Shown here: positions 62,719 to 64,000 of the stretch, one piece after another
How positions within the stretch are numbered: the first letter of the stretch is position 1
Layout: the number at the start of each line of letters is the position of its first letter
Source: Sulfurimicrobium sp963741495
Lineage (GTDB): Bacteria > Pseudomonadota > Gammaproteobacteria > Burkholderiales > Sulfuricellaceae
Reading direction: 5' to 3'
Assembly (NCBI GenBank): GCA_963741495.1
Contig: CAVUID010000011.1
Location: 389,999 to 453,998, forward strand
DNA length: 64,000 bases
Position numbers and translations under genes: made by a program
Notes under the pieces: model-generated
Told to the model about the DNA's origin: nothing
Seen by the model: the letters and a program-made list of their open reading frames with translations, nothing else
Databases searched by the model: none

Positions 62719-63940
62719 AACCAAGAAAATGCTGAGTGCCGACGAGGCGCTCGAATTGCTGTTGAGTCATGCCCGCCCCATCGCCGAAGTGGAGAGTATT
62801 CACACCACCCATGCGCTGGGCCGGGTGCTGGCCGAGCCGCTGGTTTCCAGCGTGACCGTGCCGCCGCTCGACAACAGCGCCATGGACGGCTATGCGATGG
62901 CCTGTGCCAGCCTGAACTCTGTCGGCGAAACGCGCCTGCGGGTTGCCCAGCGCATTCCCGCCGGGCAGCGTGGGCCATGCGCTGGATCATGGTACGGCAG
63001 CGCGTATCTTTACCGGTGCGCCGGTGCCGCCGGGTGCGGATGCCGTGGTGATGCAGGAAGGATTGCAGCGCTGGAGGGGGATGCGGTGGTGTATGTGCAA
63101 CGCCCCGACCGGGCGAGAATATCCGTCGTGCCGGCGAGGATATTGCTGCCGGCAGCGAGGTGTTGTCTGCCGGCGTGAGGATGCGCGCGCAGGAAATGGG
63201 GCTGATCGCTTCGATCGGGCTGGCCGATGTGCCGGTCTATCGCAAGCTGCGCGTGGCGCTGTTTTTTACCGGCGACGAGATCGTCATGCCGGGCGAACCG
63301 CTGGAAGAGGGCGAAATCTATAACTCCAACCGCTACACCCTGCTTGGCCTGCTCGAAGGCATGGGCTGCCGCGTGGCGGATTACGGCATCGTGCCGGACA
63401 ATCTTGCGGCGACGGTGGACGTGCTGAAACAGGCCTGGCACGAGGCCGACCTGATCGTGACCAGCGGCGGCGTGTCGGTAGGCGAGGAGGATCACGTCAA
63501 GGCGGCAGTGGAAAGCCTGGGCAAGCTCGATATGTGGAAAGTGGCAATGAAGCCGGGCAAACCGATTGCTTTCGGCACCGTGCACGGCACGCCGTTCATC
63601 GGCCTGCCGGGTAATCCGGTTTCGGCGTTTGCGACTTTCTGCCTGTTTGTGCGTCCCTATATTCTGCGTTGCCAGGGAGTGGAAAAGATCAGGCCGCAGA
63701 GCTACCAGTTGCCCGCGACCTTCAATTGGGGCAAGCCGGGCGGCCGGCGCGAATTCGTCCGTGCCCGCCTTGGAACCGCAGGCGGACGGTGCGCCGGGTG
63801 TCGCCATTTATCCCAACCAGGGCTCGGGCGTGCTGACTTCGGCGGTATGGGGCGAGGGGCTGGCGGAAATCCGCGAGGGCACGACCGTGGTACGCGGCGA
63901 TCTGGTGAAGTTCACACCCTTTAGCGAATTGCTGGGTTAA
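62711..63940 (+). pseudogene. moeA: Molybdopterin molybdenumtransferase MoeA, frame-disrupted
   Basis: Inserts molybdenum into molybdopterin-AMP. ATG at 62711. The conserved sequence crosses frames near 62963 (+1), 63060 (-1), 63112 (-1) and 63770 (+1), and the corrected length is about 409 residues, normal for MoeA. Blocks: TVPPLDNSAMDGYAMACASL, TAARIFTGAPVPPGADAVVM, VALFFTGDEIVMPG, LIVTSGGVSVGEEDHVKAAV, KPGKPIAFGTVHGTPFIGLP GNPVSAF, and a C-terminal beta domain ending TTVVRGDLVKFTPFSELLG. The last 60 bases of the window contain no gene I can support. Confidence 0.85.
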
Positions 63941-64000
63941 ACCTTTAGAAACCTTAGTTGGCCGCTTTATTGAGTGCATAACGCTATGAATGTAATTAAT

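Overview
The window looks like a 64 kb piece of a betaproteobacterial chromosome. The gene families (class Ia NrdAB, NhaR-type LysR regulator, BolA/YciI/YciB cluster, PHP/Sua5/M50/TrpS cluster, RatA-RnfH beside SmpB, BPSS1780-like DUF2189 protein) and the moderately high GC content fit a Nitrosomonadales-like organism (Sulfuricella/Gallionella relatives are my guess). That placement is inference, because no rRNA or ribosomal-protein gene is present. It is housekeeping chromosome with dense short operons. I see no phage, no complete insertion sequence, no CRISPR array, no tRNA and no rRNA.

Layout. 0-1.7 kb: end of a thioredoxin-fold gene, ampD, and convergent purU. 1.8-9.1 kb, all minus: two SLC13/DASS permeases carrying cytosolic RCK_C (TrkA_C) domains (two copies in one, four in the other), a PilZ protein, two small unknowns and an AT-rich DUF4239-like membrane protein. 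9.3-13.2 kb: a hybrid histidine kinase and a REC-GGDEF response regulator. 13.2-19.2 kb: nrdA-nrdB behind a leader with paired DnaA-box and NrdR-box-like repeats, then small membrane proteins. 19.4-24.8 kb: a methyltransferase, an S4 RNA-binding protein, a NIT-domain chemoreceptor and a GcvR-like ACT protein coupled to an unknown gene. 25.0-28.5 kb: a ~1150-residue protein, probably PPi-type PEP carboxykinase, broken by four +1 shifts. 28.5-30.7 kb: a marR - cytochrome b561 - yceI - yceI operon behind a striking double operator. 30.8-45 kb: an M20 amidohydrolase, a HIT-like phosphorylase, ratA-rnfH/smpB, an orphan nosD, an HD-GYP phosphodiesterase, a parvulin-bolA-yciI-yciB run, then rnm, sua5-like, M50 protease, trpS and an M48 protease, ending in a 167-bp MITE-like element. 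45-58 kb: nhaR/htpX, a Lon-like protease, a DUF3301 gene overlapping an FKBP gene antisense, an orphan parA, a GGDEF-EAL protein, corA, glucokinase, sseB, DUF4202, a ferritin-like protein and a 2-Cys peroxiredoxin. 58-64 kb: a heavily frame-broken glycogen phosphorylase, dsbB, a 23S rRNA pseudouridine synthase, mobB and moeA.

How the genes work together. Cyclic-di-GMP signalling is well represented (PilZ, REC-GGDEF beside a hybrid kinase, HD-GYP, GGDEF-EAL). Redox and envelope functions recur (AmpD, b561/YceI, DsbB, peroxiredoxin, ferritin-like, SurA-like parvulin, HtpX). Central carbon is represented by glycogen phosphorylase, glucokinase and the PEPCK-like protein, and molybdenum cofactor synthesis by mobB-moeA.

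Data-quality caution. At least seven genes (PEPCK-like, b561, sua5-like, M48, glgP, mobB, moeA) are interrupted by single-base indels, mostly +1, while the amino-acid sequence on either side is well conserved. Other long genes (nrdA, lon-like, hybrid kinase, GGDEF-EAL) are intact. Clustered sequencing or assembly error is the likeliest cause. I annotate these genes across their full extent and flag them as frame-disrupted.
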